Program-made: the position numbers and the translations under genes | Shown here: piece by piece, positions 27,490-36,796 of the stretch | Layout: every line of letters starts with the position of its first letter | Numbering within the stretch: position 1 is the first letter of the stretch | From: Oscillatoria nigro-viridis PCC 7112 | GTDB lineage: Bacteria > Cyanobacteriota > Cyanobacteriia > Cyanobacteriales > Microcoleaceae | Assembly: GCF_000317475.1 (NCBI RefSeq) | Contig: NC_019729.1 | Location: forward strand, 4,168,501-4,232,500 | Reading direction: 5' to 3' | DNA length: 64,000 nt | Notes under the pieces: model-generated | Seen by the model: the letters and a program-made list of their open reading frames with translations, nothing else | Database searches by the model: none | What the model was told of the DNA's origin: nothing

Positions 27490-28329
27490 TTATCGATCAA
27501 AATTCAACAGCCAAAAGCCTGTATAAGTCATGCCACTATCATCTGGCTGCACTAACAAAAAATGCAATCCTTTACTTAATTGCTTGCGCTGTTGGTAAAT
27601 TTGGGCCGCAGCTTTCACCTCGCTATCTTCAAAAGTAGCCACAACCCACCTATCTACTAACCCAGCTTCCAATATCAATCCGTCGGGTTCTCCAGCGATA
27701 TAATTCAAAGCGAAAGGTTTGGCATCCTGAAGCCATCTAGCCAACCGCATAGACTGGCGTCCGCCGTCAATCACAACTCCCGGTACGGGTACTGTTGAGG
27801 CCAAGCCCAAATTCAGCGGTAACAGGAATTCTGGCATTTCCAAAATTGGCAGGGGACGCCCTTGGAAAGCCTCTTCAATGTCGCCGGCGGGTAGGGAAGC
27901 AAAACGCCAGCCATCGCCCCAGAGGTTTTCGGGTAAGGGTACCGGCGGCGGCGAGTCGAGGGCGATCGCGCTGTAAGTTTCACCTGTATAATTAGGCATA
28001 CTCGAATATTCTTTTGCGCGTTGTTGCAGCAGCAATTTCAGAGCCGGAGTGCGCCGAGTCGCTTCCACCTTGACGCCCAAAACTTTGCCCGCAGCTTCGA
28101 TTAAGCCCAGAGACTGAGGCCTAAATACTTGAATCAAGTCGGGCAAATTGTGGGTTTGAGCTTGCTGCTGCAACTGCGAAGCTAGCCAATTAGAATTTGC
28201 AGCCCCCTGGCTACAAACTGCACTAAATTGGAAACTGCCTTCCGAGTCGCAAATGAAGAGTTCCCACAGTGGTTTGCCAGTTTCGTCTTGGAGAGGGCGG
28301 CGGTAAAAATCGGCTTGCCAAATACGCAT
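27490..28329 (-). CDS. Tab2/Atab2-family RNA-binding protein
   Basis: A 279-residue protein with the family start WQADFYRRPLQDETGKPLWEL and the C-terminal block QIYQQRKQLSKGLHFLLVQPDDSGMTYTGFWLL. Tab2 in Chlamydomonas and Atab2 in Arabidopsis bind RNA and are needed for translation or assembly of photosystem I; cyanobacterial members are the ancestral form and are less studied. It is soluble with no signal peptide. The gene is monocistronic, with the cyclase gene downstream across a ~285-base repeat-bearing gap. Confidence 0.92.
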   Translation of the reverse strand: MRIWQADFYRRPLQDETGKPLWELFICDSEGSFQFSAVCSQGAANSNWLASQLQQQAQTHNLPDLIQVFRPQSLGLIEAAGKVLGVKVEATRRTPALKLLLQQRAKEYSSMPNYTGETYSAIALDSPPPVPLPENLWGDGWRFASLPAGDIEEAFQGRPLPILEMPEFLLPLNLGLASTVPVPGVVIDGGRQSMRLARWLQDAKPFALNYIAGEPDGLILEAGLVDRWVVATFEDSEVKAAAQIYQQRKQLSKGLHFLLVQPDDSGMTYTGFWLLNFDR

Positions 28330-28614
28330 AAATAATTAAAAAATAAAATCTACAACTCGATAATTTTAATATAGCGTGGTGACAATACGATACAATACCG
28401 AACTGTGAAAAAAACTTCGAGCGATATATTCTTAGTTCATAGTGGATTTTTATTTCCAAATCTAACACCCGTTAAAAAAACTGCAACTGTAGGCAGGTGT
28501 TCCCAACGGTGCTAATAATCAGTCATTCCCCATTCTAAAATCTCAAATCTAAAATCTAAAATTGTATAAAGGCTCGGCTTGCCATCCTTCATTAGCAATT
28601 AGTCATTCCCAACA
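28330..28614. repeat. Repeat-bearing gap before the cyclase gene 3' end
   Basis: The stretch 28480-28563 (GCAACTGTAGG, then ATTCCC, then AAATCTAAAATC units, then ATTGTATAA) closely matches the layout at 4840-4925, so it is a compound dispersed repeat. Nothing coding is seen. Confidence 0.6.
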
Positions 28615-29820
28615 TTATTTAAGATGGCGAACCAAATACATATCCAATTCGCCCTTATTTTTAGCATAAATTTTTCCTCGGTATTCGCATTCAAAAAAAT
28701 CTCTAACTAATTCAAACGTGTCGTGAGAGATATTGATATTTCCAGGGACGCCGGAAGATTCCATCCGAGATGCAGTATTAACTGTATCTCCCCAGACATC
28801 ATAGGAAAACTTTTTATGCCCAATTACCCCAGCAAGTATTGGGCCTGAATGAATGCCAATGCGGATATCCCAATAAGGGATATTTTGTTGAGCTTTCTGC
28901 AATTTTCGCAAATCCATGAACTGTCGAATTTCTATGGCAGCAAGTACAGCGTCAAATGCGTGTGTTGGGCGAGGCGTAGGAATTCCCGCCGCACACATAT
29001 AGCTGTCGCCAATAGTCTTCAGTTTTTCCATAGAGTATTTATCCATCACGCGATCGAAATAAGAAAAACAATAATCTAGTTCGTCAACCAACTCTCGCGG
29101 CGTCATTTTTTCAGATAACTGAGTAAAGCCTTTAAAGTCAGTAAATAAAACCGATACGCAATCATAATAAAGTGGTTCCACTTTGCCGTTATTTTTGAGT
29201 TCCTCGGCAATTTCAACCGGCAGCACGTTCAACAGTAACTGATCGGATTTGTGCTTTTCGGCATCGAGTTCGGAATACAGCCTATTTATCTCTTTAAAAC
29301 GTTCAGCATTGCGGATGGCTGAGGATAGTTGCAAAGCCAAAAGATAGCCAATCCGCAAGTCTTCTTGAGTGTAAGCTCTCGACTTGGTTGTGGCAAAATT
29401 AATTGTCCCTAAAATCTTACCTTCGCTTTCCAAAGGAATGATAATTTGCGAAGCGTAGGGGGATAAAATAGCAGTAGCACCCGCTTCTTGAATTAATTGA
29501 GGTTGACGTGTTGTGAAAGCTTTGTGAATAGGGCCGCCCTCTGGGAGGGCTGCAATATCTACAGGGATATGTCGGCCGAATAAGGTCATGCAAGCGTTAG
29601 TGCTGTGCAGGCAAACGCTACAGTGTTCAAAGTCGAGCAACCATTTGGCTTGCTTGCCTACTACCCGCAAAATCTGGCCCAGATCGAGGGTGCGGTTAAT
29701 GGCAGTTGCAACTTCGTTGACGGCGGAAATGCGGATGGAAAGCGCTTGAGCTTCTGCTAACAAACGGCGGGCTGTCAACAGAAGTTCTTCTCGATCTTGA
29801 TCTTCTAGCCGATCGCCCAT
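28615..29820 (-). CDS. GAF-domain class III adenylate cyclase
   Basis: 401 residues: a short N-terminal helix, a GAF sensor at ~55-185 (SVCLHSTNACMTLFG; LGTINFATTKSRAYT), a coiled linker, and a class III cyclase domain at ~215-395. Metal-binding Asp residues lie in VLFTDFKGF and TIGDSYM. The purine-selecting pair is Lys in EKLKTIGD and Asp in FSYDVWGDTVN, which favours ATP over GTP, so cAMP is the likely product. The transition-state Asn and Arg are in TVNTASRM. There is no membrane segment, so this is a soluble cyclase driven by its GAF domain, whose ligand is unknown. Confidence 0.93.
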   Translation of the reverse strand: MGDRLEDQDREELLLTARRLLAEAQALSIRISAVNEVATAINRTLDLGQILRVVGKQAKWLLDFEHCSVCLHSTNACMTLFGRHIPVDIAALPEGGPIHKAFTTRQPQLIQEAGATAILSPYASQIIIPLESEGKILGTINFATTKSRAYTQEDLRIGYLLALQLSSAIRNAERFKEINRLYSELDAEKHKSDQLLLNVLPVEIAEELKNNGKVEPLYYDCVSVLFTDFKGFTQLSEKMTPRELVDELDYCFSYFDRVMDKYSMEKLKTIGDSYMCAAGIPTPRPTHAFDAVLAAIEIRQFMDLRKLQKAQQNIPYWDIRIGIHSGPILAGVIGHKKFSYDVWGDTVNTASRMESSGVPGNINISHDTFELVRDFFECEYRGKIYAKNKGELDMYLVRHLK

Positions 29821-29841
29821 AATATGGGTATAAAATATAGA

Positions 29842-30384
29842 TTACAAAGCATCTATTTCGAGGGCTATTGCATCAGTATATCGGTTGACAAAGCTAAACA
29901 AGTCTGCTGTTGCAATAATCTCAAATATTTCAGAATCATCTAGCCCTAAATCCCGCAGGTTTTGGTAATCATTTTCTGTCATTTCCAGGGGTTTTGTAGC
30001 AGCCAGCAAGCCAAAGGTAATTACGGCTTTATCGCGTTTTGGCAAAGGGCAGTTGGCAAAGTCAGAAACTAGGGTTCGCAGTAGTTCTTCGCTCATCCCC
30101 AAGGCTGACAATCCGTGCAGGTGAACTTGGAGAGCGTACTTGCTATTATTTGATTGGGAAATAGCGACGCCGACCATTTCTTTAAGCGTGCGGGGTAAGT
30201 CTCCTTGCAGGATTGTTCCCCGGAATTTTTTCCAATTTGCTTCTAATAAGTCAGGGTTGATTGCCATTGACTTGAACAGGTTGGGGACGATGCCAAACCC
30301 CAAGTCTGTCAATATTTCTTCGTACACTGCTTTGGCTTTAGGATCGGTAAGTTGCTCGTATTCTATAAGTGGAAAGTGTGTCAT
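29842..30384 (-). CDS. AhpD/carboxymuconolactone decarboxylase-like protein
   Basis: About 180 residues from the ATG at 30384 (THFPLIEYEQLTDPKAKAVYEEI), where family similarity begins; an upstream ATG at 30453 would add 23 residues. The helical core SKYALQVHLHGLSALGMSEELL matches the AhpD-like fold, but the redox CxxC of alkylhydroperoxidases is replaced by SKYA, so the usual thiol chemistry is absent. The role is unknown; such uncharacterised peroxidase-related proteins are common in cyanobacteria. Confidence 0.8.
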   Translation of the reverse strand: MTHFPLIEYEQLTDPKAKAVYEEILTDLGFGIVPNLFKSMAINPDLLEANWKKFRGTILQGDLPRTLKEMVGVAISQSNNSKYALQVHLHGLSALGMSEELLRTLVSDFANCPLPKRDKAVITFGLLAATKPLEMTENDYQNLRDLGLDDSEIFEIIATADLFSFVNRYTDAIALEIDAL

Positions 30385-30462
30385 TGTTGTGTTAAATTTT
30401 ACGGCAGTTAATTTTGATGTGGGTTTATAGATTGTCGATGTAACGCCACTCAAACGCTGACG

Positions 30463-30708
30463 TTACGAGCTATCTTGGCTAGAGTCGGATTGATGATGAA
30501 ATGCACCGCTGTCAGCAAACCGCGAATCCTGATAATGAGCTAGCAACAAATCTGATGCTTGAGGCTGGATTAAACCTGCAATTATAGCAGTAACCGGAAC
30601 CCATAAAATTCTGTTGCGATCGGGTTTTACGGCTAATTTTAAATTCTCCCAATGGTTATTGTCAAGTATCGGCAATTCATCTGGCGCGACGGCGTGAAAT
30701 CTTACCAC
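30463..30708 (-). CDS. Possible small protein, unidentified
   Basis: 81 residues with a mid-protein hydrophobic stretch (ILWVPVTAIIAGLIQ) and a Ser/His-rich tail. It lies just upstream of the AhpD-like gene on the same strand. No family is recognised, and it may be a chance frame. Confidence 0.3.
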   Translation of the reverse strand: MVRFHAVAPDELPILDNNHWENLKLAVKPDRNRILWVPVTAIIAGLIQPQASDLLLAHYQDSRFADSGAFHHQSDSSQDSS

Positions 30709-30966
30709 AACTCTTGAAGGAGAGATGGCTGTTCCGTTCGCTAATTTTTAGGCAAAAAACACTGTTCGATCGATCGAACTCCACAAATGGCGACAATCTT
30801 ATACTCCGGCGCGCGCAGGGGAAAAAACAAAATGCTGTGCGATCGAGTTTATTGAATTAATCAGACGCTCGATGACAACCCATGCTCCAGACAAGCTAGG
30901 CTAACGCCTGCGACTGGAGTTATCATGGGTAAACTGTAAACTTCTATCATTGTCGCTGCATTTGCT

Positions 30967-32235
30967 ATGAACCCTGCCCTGACTCAATTTGGCGCTCAGA
31001 TGTCCCACCTCACGGGAGTTCGGGCAATTATGAAAGATATTATTGAAACACTCAGAGCCGGCAGCGGGCAGGAGTTTATCAATTTGAGCGCCGGAAATCC
31101 GGTGATTTTGCCGGAAGTCGAGCAGTTGTGGCGCGACTGCACTGCGGAACTTTTGGCGAGCCCGGAATACGGCGAGGTGGTTTGTCGCTACGGTTCCAGT
31201 CAAGGTTATCAGCCGTTGATCGATGCGGTATTGGCAGATTTTAACCAGCGTTACGGGCTGAATTTGACGGATCGCAATATTCTAATTACTCCCGGAAGTC
31301 AATCGATCTATTTCTACGCAGCCAACGCTTTCGGCGGCTACACTACCAGCAAACAGCTTAAAAATATCGTCCTACCGCTGAGCCCAGACTACACCGGTTA
31401 CGGCGGCGTTAGCTTGATTCCCGAAGCGGTAGTCGCCTGCAAACCCACCCTCGATATTGATGCAGCCGCCCACAGGTTCAAATACCGCCCGGATTTCAGC
31501 CAACTGTCGATCGACCAAACCACCGGTTGCGTCATTTTTTCCCGTCCCTGCAACCCCACCGGCAACGTTCTCACCGACGACGAAGTTAAGAAAATTGCCG
31601 ATTTAGCGGCCGCTTTCGACGTGCCGGTGTTCGTTGATTCCGCCTACGGCCCTCCCTTCCCGTCCTTGAATTTTACCGAAATGACGCCGATTTTTGGGGG
31701 CAATATCGTGCACTGCATGAGTTTGTCGAAAGCCGGATTGCCGGGAGAAAGAATCGGAATTGCGATCGGCGATGAAAAAATCATTCAAATATTAGAATGT
31801 TTTCAGACCAATACGTGCATTCATTCGCCGAGATACGGACAGGCGATCGCAACTCGTGCCATTGCTTCCGGCGCTCTTGCCGATATTTCCATCAACGTAA
31901 TTCGCCCGTACTATCAAAGCAAATTTGCGATCGTAGAAAGCACTCTAGAACAAGCAATGCCGAAAGATTTGCCGTGGTTTTTGCACCGGGGCGAAGGAGC
32001 AATTTTCGCGTGGTTGTGGCTGAAAGATTTGCCAATGACTGATTGGGAACTGTATCAAGAGTTGAAGAAAGTCGGCGTAATTGTCGTGCCAGGAAGTTCT
32101 TTCTTCCCGGGTTTGCGGGAAGATTGGCAGCACAAGCACGAGTGTTTACGCATCAGTTTGACTGCAACAAATGATGAGATTGAAACTGCCATGAAACGCT
32201 TGGCTCAAATGGTTGAAAAGGTTTATCAGTCATGA
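30967..32235 (+). CDS. avtA: Valine-pyruvate aminotransferase
   Basis: A 422-residue fold-type I PLP aminotransferase matching AvtA throughout: INLSAGNPVILPEVE, ILITPGSQSIYF, the RPCNPTGNVLTDDEV substrate loop, VDSAYGPPFP with the PLP-binding Asp, and the PLP lysine in MSLSKAGLPGERIG. AvtA moves the amino group between alanine and 2-ketoisovalerate, the last step of an alternative valine route. It is monocistronic with ~260 bases upstream. Confidence 0.93.
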   Translation: MNPALTQFGAQMSHLTGVRAIMKDIIETLRAGSGQEFINLSAGNPVILPEVEQLWRDCTAELLASPEYGEVVCRYGSSQGYQPLIDAVLADFNQRYGLNLTDRNILITPGSQSIYFYAANAFGGYTTSKQLKNIVLPLSPDYTGYGGVSLIPEAVVACKPTLDIDAAAHRFKYRPDFSQLSIDQTTGCVIFSRPCNPTGNVLTDDEVKKIADLAAAFDVPVFVDSAYGPPFPSLNFTEMTPIFGGNIVHCMSLSKAGLPGERIGIAIGDEKIIQILECFQTNTCIHSPRYGQAIATRAIASGALADISINVIRPYYQSKFAIVESTLEQAMPKDLPWFLHRGEGAIFAWLWLKDLPMTDWELYQELKKVGVIVVPGSSFFPGLREDWQHKHECLRISLTATNDEIETAMKRLAQMVEKVYQS

Positions 32236-32463
32236 GTAACGGGTGATTGGTGATTGGTTATTTGTTAGCGGTCACCAATTACCAATAGCCCAATTATCAG
32301 TTACCGATTATAATGACCAAAGCATCCAGAATACAATCCCCCGGATTCATCCTGGGGCTCAATTCTTCAAATCTAAAATCTAAAATCTAAAATCTAAAAT
32401 CGATTGACTTTTTCCTTGGCAGCTCGACTACAATTGAAATAACAATTAGTAGCGCGGTGGGTT
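32236..32463. repeat. AAATCTAAAATC repeat between avtA and Uma2
   Basis: Units run at about 32369-32402, ending in AATCGATTGACT as in the copy at 2450-2461. Short TTACCAATTACC-like units lie near 32275-32305. Confidence 0.7.
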
Positions 32464-33024
32464 ATGGCAGTGCAATTACTCAAAAGGTTGTTGACCGTAG
32501 AAGAATATCATTTAATGAGCAAAGCTGGTATTCTTTCCGAGGGCGATCGGGTAGAACTGATAGAAGGAGAACTGATCCAAATGGCAGCAATTGGAACTCG
32601 TCATGCTTCCTGTGTGAGACGGTTCATCGGACTGTTGAGCGAAATTCCCAGTAACCGGGCTTTTCTGGATGTGCAAAACCCCATCCAGTTGAGCGATCGC
32701 ACCGAACCTCAACCTGATGTAGTATTGCTCAAACCCCGGGCTGATTACTATTCAACAGCACATCCAGTACCGTCAGAAGTTTTGCTGTTGGTAGAAGTAT
32801 CCGATCGCACGGTTGATTGCGATCGAGATGTGAAAGTTCTGATTTACGCTCGATCGCTGATTCAAGAAGTCTGGCTCCTAGATATAGAGGCACAATGTTT
32901 AGAAGTTTACCGCCAGCCAACTCCTAATGGTTACAGTTTAATCCAAAAATTTTGGCGGGGTCAACAAGTTGCGTCGCTCGCCTTTCCTGATTTGGAAGTG
33001 AATATCGATTTCGTACTGGGATAG
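32464..33024 (+). CDS. Uma2 family protein (second copy)
   Basis: 186 residues with the same scheme as the copy at 12082: LTVEEYHLMSKAGIL, VELIEGELIQM, the acidic EPQPDVVLL, VLLLVEVSDRTV and VKVLIYARSLIQEVWLLD. This supplies the putative PD-(D/E)XK residues. Sequence identity to the first copy is moderate, so the two are old paralogues rather than a recent duplication. Function is unresolved for the family. Confidence 0.9.
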   Translation: MAVQLLKRLLTVEEYHLMSKAGILSEGDRVELIEGELIQMAAIGTRHASCVRRFIGLLSEIPSNRAFLDVQNPIQLSDRTEPQPDVVLLKPRADYYSTAHPVPSEVLLLVEVSDRTVDCDRDVKVLIYARSLIQEVWLLDIEAQCLEVYRQPTPNGYSLIQKFWRGQQVASLAFPDLEVNIDFVLG

Positions 33025-33072
33025 ATTCAGATGATAGGTTATGGAAAACATTCCCAAGTCTCCATTCCTCAA

Positions 33073-35244
33073 TTAAACCACCCGATAAACAAAACTCAGA
33101 GTTGCCCAAACATTCACATCCAAAGCCAAATCATCCGTCGATATCCCCACTTTCTCTACCCCCGGAATGCTAGCCGCGTGCAAATCTTCGAGTACCGCCC
33201 GCGCCACATTTAAAGGATTCACCAACACTCGAATTGGCAGGGAATCCCTCGTTTGCTGCATTTCGGCTTCTATTGCAGCCAGAGTTCGATCGAAAGGACT
33301 CTCACTAAATATAATCACAGTTTCCGCAAGTCCGATCGGCCCAGATACCGCCCACCCGCTCCCCCCAGCCGCCGGCAGAGTCAAATTCTCCCCAGGAGCG
33401 ATCGCCCGCGACATCCCCGCCACAGAGTCTTTGCCCTCAGCGCCGAGCACGGACAGCCGTCCCCCGCTGTCCGAGCAAAACACCGCAAAGTAAACCGGGC
33501 GACCGCTGTCGTTATACAATCTGTACCGAACTCGGCTGCCTTCTGTTAAACTTAGTATATGAGGGCTGGCGGATTTCTCACTTTCCCCGCTCAGCGGTTC
33601 CAGCCGATAATCACCGCCGGCCCGCACCGGCTCTCGCTGCGCCACAGCCCGCGCTTGCGGTGCAGTAGTTGCCAGCACCGCCCGCACCTTCAGGCGCGAA
33701 GACCCCTCATTGACTGTCAGCCGCAGCAACTTCCCAGCCTGCAGCGCTTTCAACTGCGGAGTCAAGCGCTGCACCGCCACCTTGACTGCTTCTCCCCCGT
33801 CGCCCTCAGTATCGGGAATCAGCGTTTGAGCCAAAGAAAACAAACCGTAACGGCTTGGATACAAAGCAGGCTCGTGAGGCGAGACTGTTTCGGCTAAAGT
33901 CGTTTCCGGGACTCTGCCAAACCGACAGTCAGCCAATTGCTCGCTGCCTACCGCCGAAACTTGCGGCACAGTCGCAAAGGCGCTGGTAGCGTCCACCCGC
34001 TCGATGCGTTCCAAACCCGAGTCCAAAGCTACTGTCAAACCGATGTTTCGCGGCAATACCCGAATTTCTTCCGTCACCACTTCGCCGACTGTTAATTGGC
34101 CGTCTGTTAGAGCAGACCCATCTAAAACTTGCGCTTTAGCAGAGATACCAGTGCGTCCCCGCAGCAAAAGCCTCGCGCCTTCGGAGGAATCCACTGCAAA
34201 CACAGAACCCCCGCAGCACTCCAAAACCGAGGGCGACAACCCGCCCAGCCACAACTGCACAGTTTTGCCACCCTCTTCCAGGGCCGTCACAGCGCCGTCC
34301 GATGCAGGGGAATTGAAGATTAAATTTGAAAAATTCACCGCCGGCGCGGTTGTTAAATCGTGATTGAGAATTTGCGGTTGTTGCGATAACCCCGTGATTT
34401 GCTCGACCTTACCCGCAGCGCGACTGAAATTGACGCTGAAGCTGCTAGCGGGAGTTGCCCACCACAAAGTTTGGGTGAGGGCGTAGGTAAACAAACCTGC
34501 GGTAAATCCGCCCCACTCTTGTTCGGTGGCGAGTTGGGAATCCGCGCCTGCGGCAAGTACGGCGGTGGCAGGACGGAGATTGGGGCGGGAGCGGAGGTCT
34601 TCGGCAAACGTTAATTCTGCGAGGCGAGGCTCGCCGATGGTGGGGCGGGGGCGGGAGCGAATGCGAAAATTGCCGTTTGTGGGGAAACCCCGATAGTGGT
34701 AGCTGGTGTCGAGGATGGCGATCGCATTTTCTGTCGCGAGCGATCGCATCAACAGCAACAGCGTTTCCTCTAAAATATCGTTCACCGCCCGGTTTGCTAA
34801 CAACGGCAAAACATCATCCGCCGGCACCAAACTGTTTTGCATTTTGCCGGGAGACTCGCCCAAGCTGACTCGGCTACCGCAGCCGCTAAAGTGAAAAACT
34901 ACCACGTCACCGGGTTTTGCTTGTTGAGTCAAGTGAGTCACAAAAGCCGTCTCGATATTGTCCCTCGTAGCTTGAGCGTCAGTCAAAGTCAAAATGTCCG
35001 ACGGCACAAACCCAAACCGATATATCAGCAGTTCCCGCTGCATTTCCACATCCGTGACGCAGCCGTGCAGGGGCGAGTCTGGATATTTGTCAACGCCCAC
35101 CAACAAAGCCAATTTCCGGGCTGTCGGCTGCGCTAAGGCTTGGTGGTAGCGCGAACCCAACGGCAGCCACAGGGCCTCGCTGATTCCAATGGCGGCCAGC
35201 ACCCGGCCAGCTTGCTGCAAAAATTCCCGCCGCTTGAGTCCCAT
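33073..35244 (-). CDS. Tat-exported caspase-fold protein with a substituted catalytic dyad
   Basis: 723 residues. The start GLKRREFLQQAG plus a hydrophobic stretch and QALAQP fits a Tat signal. Residues ~43-250 form a caspase p20-like (peptidase C14) domain: KLALLVGVDKYPD, VVVFHFSGCGSRV, NSLVPADD, AIAILDTSYHYRG. In active metacaspases the third and fourth segments read SGHG and DxCHSG; here the His is Cys122 and the Cys is Ser181, so proteolysis by the usual dyad is unlikely. The remaining ~450 residues are beta-rich, with a DUF4384-like region near 560-640 (GSRVRYRLYNDSGRPVYFAVF). A pseudo-orthocaspase acting outside the cytoplasm is the best reading. Confidence 0.88.
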   Translation of the reverse strand: MGLKRREFLQQAGRVLAAIGISEALWLPLGSRYHQALAQPTARKLALLVGVDKYPDSPLHGCVTDVEMQRELLIYRFGFVPSDILTLTDAQATRDNIETAFVTHLTQQAKPGDVVVFHFSGCGSRVSLGESPGKMQNSLVPADDVLPLLANRAVNDILEETLLLLMRSLATENAIAILDTSYHYRGFPTNGNFRIRSRPRPTIGEPRLAELTFAEDLRSRPNLRPATAVLAAGADSQLATEQEWGGFTAGLFTYALTQTLWWATPASSFSVNFSRAAGKVEQITGLSQQPQILNHDLTTAPAVNFSNLIFNSPASDGAVTALEEGGKTVQLWLGGLSPSVLECCGGSVFAVDSSEGARLLLRGRTGISAKAQVLDGSALTDGQLTVGEVVTEEIRVLPRNIGLTVALDSGLERIERVDATSAFATVPQVSAVGSEQLADCRFGRVPETTLAETVSPHEPALYPSRYGLFSLAQTLIPDTEGDGGEAVKVAVQRLTPQLKALQAGKLLRLTVNEGSSRLKVRAVLATTAPQARAVAQREPVRAGGDYRLEPLSGESEKSASPHILSLTEGSRVRYRLYNDSGRPVYFAVFCSDSGGRLSVLGAEGKDSVAGMSRAIAPGENLTLPAAGGSGWAVSGPIGLAETVIIFSESPFDRTLAAIEAEMQQTRDSLPIRVLVNPLNVARAVLEDLHAASIPGVEKVGISTDDLALDVNVWATLSFVYRVV

Positions 35245-35451
35245 TTTTAAATAGCTTTGAATTTTAAGTTTTGAATTTTAACTTAAATTCCCCTCAATAA
35301 TTTTAGGGAAATTAATTAGATTGTGAGTATTTAGCATGAAGGGAGTTTTTAAGTTTTAACTTTTGAGCTTTAAGTTTAAAATTTCCCATTTAAAACTCAA
35401 AACTCAAAATTCCAAACTCTGCAGAATGTCGCCCACACCAAAGTTCAAGAT
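35245..35451. other. Short gap with TTAAGTTTTGAATTTTAA-type repeats
   Basis: Two stretches of AAGTTTTAACTTTTGAGC / AATTTTAAGTTTTGAATT units (35260-35290 and 35345-35410). No gene seen. Confidence 0.5.
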
Positions 35452-36633
35452 TTAAATCTCGTAATTGAAAATATTCATTGCCTTGGCTAATTCTGCGGCG
35501 ACTTCCGGCCGGGAAAACTGCGGCGGCGGCAATTTTCCAGCGCGCAGCATTTCCCGAACTTTGGTTCCAGACAAATGCACCCGTTGTTCGGGAGTGCTTG
35601 GGCTTGTTTTAGTTGTAGCCATTTGTTCCGTCAGTTTGCAATAGAAAGCGTGCTCGAATTTCATCGGCACAATTCCCAATTCTCCCGGCTCAAATTCATC
35701 AAAAATATGTTGGGCATCGTAAGTGCCGTAATAATCGCCAACTCCAGCGTGATCGCGCCCCACAATAAAGTGAGTGCAGCCGTAGTTTTTGCGGATTAAA
35801 GCATGAAAAATTGCTTCTCGCGGCCCGGCGTAGCGCATCGCCGCCGGATTAATTGCCAAAATTACGCGATCTTTTGGATAGTATTTTTCTAGCAGAATTT
35901 CGTAGCAGCGCATCCGCACATCAGCCGGGATGTCGTCTTCTTTTGTCGTCCCGACAAGCGGGTGCAGGAACAAGCCGTCTACTATTTCTAAGGCGCATTT
36001 TTGGATGTATTCGTGGGCCCGGTGAATGGGATTTCGGGTTTGGAAACCGACTATGGTTTTCCATCCTTTTTCTGTGAACAGCATTCTCGATTTCGCCGGG
36101 TCAATTTGGTATTGGGGGAAACGGACATCTAGTTCGCGTTCCAGCAGCCAAATGTCGCCTGCGAGGTTAACGGGCCCGGATTTGTCTACTACCTGGACAC
36201 CGGGGTGTTTGAGGTCGTCGGTGCGGTAGACGTTGAGGGCTTCTTCTTCTTTACTGTAGTGGTATTTTTCTGCAAGTTCCAAGAGCCCGACAAATTCGCC
36301 CGCCGGCGAGTCGAGGCGCACTAAAGTGCCTTCTTTCAGGGTGTCGGCGACTGCTTGTGTTACCGAGAGGGTGATGGGAACCGACCAAGGAAGGCCGTTG
36401 GAGAGGCGCATTTGTTTGACGACCGATCGATAATCAGCTTCGTTCATGAACCCTTTGAGGGGACTCAGGGCGCCGATGGCGATCATTTGCAGGTCGGAGA
36501 TCGATCGATCCGACAACTGGACTCGCGGCAAGACTTCTGCTTTGTCGAAAAATTCTTGTCTTTGGTCTAGTGTGGCAATGCGGTTGACCAGGATGCCGCC
36601 GTGAGGGGCAATGCGGTCTGAATGCTGGCTCAT
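35452..36633 (-). CDS. sat: Sulfate adenylyltransferase (ATP sulfurylase)
   Basis: 393 residues, the usual length of the bacterial/cyanobacterial Sat. Key segments are [18 protein letters not shown] with the HxxH nucleotide-binding histidines, [14 protein letters not shown], and [15 protein letters not shown]. The enzyme makes adenosine phosphosulfate from ATP and sulfate, the first step of assimilatory sulfate reduction. There is no APS-kinase fusion at the C-terminus. The gene is monocistronic, with ~160 bases upstream. Confidence 0.97.
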   Translation of the reverse strand: MSQHSDRIAPHGGILVNRIATLDQRQEFFDKAEVLPRVQLSDRSISDLQMIAIGALSPLKGFMNEADYRSVVKQMRLSNGLPWSVPITLSVTQAVADTLKEGTLVRLDSPAGEFVGLLELAEKYHYSKEEEALNVYRTDDLKHPGVQVVDKSGPVNLAGDIWLLERELDVRFPQYQIDPAKSRMLFTEKGWKTIVGFQTRNPIHRAHEYIQKCALEIVDGLFLHPLVGTTKEDDIPADVRMRCYEILLEKYYPKDRVILAINPAAMRYAGPREAIFHALIRKNYGCTHFIVGRDHAGVGDYYGTYDAQHIFDEFEPGELGIVPMKFEHAFYCKLTEQMATTKTSPSTPEQRVHLSGTKVREMLRAGKLPPPQFSRPEVAAELAKAMNIFNYEI

Positions 36634-36796
36634 GTCGATTTGAAGTTGTGGGTTTTAGCTGCCAGAGTACATAGTATCAAGCGGTGGCTGCAATTCTACA
36701 TTTTTTAATTGTTCTGGGCTTGTGCAGAACGCTGCTTTTGTGGCGCTGTAATTCTTGAACTGTAAGCTACCGCACTGAAAACTCTAAACTTTCCGG

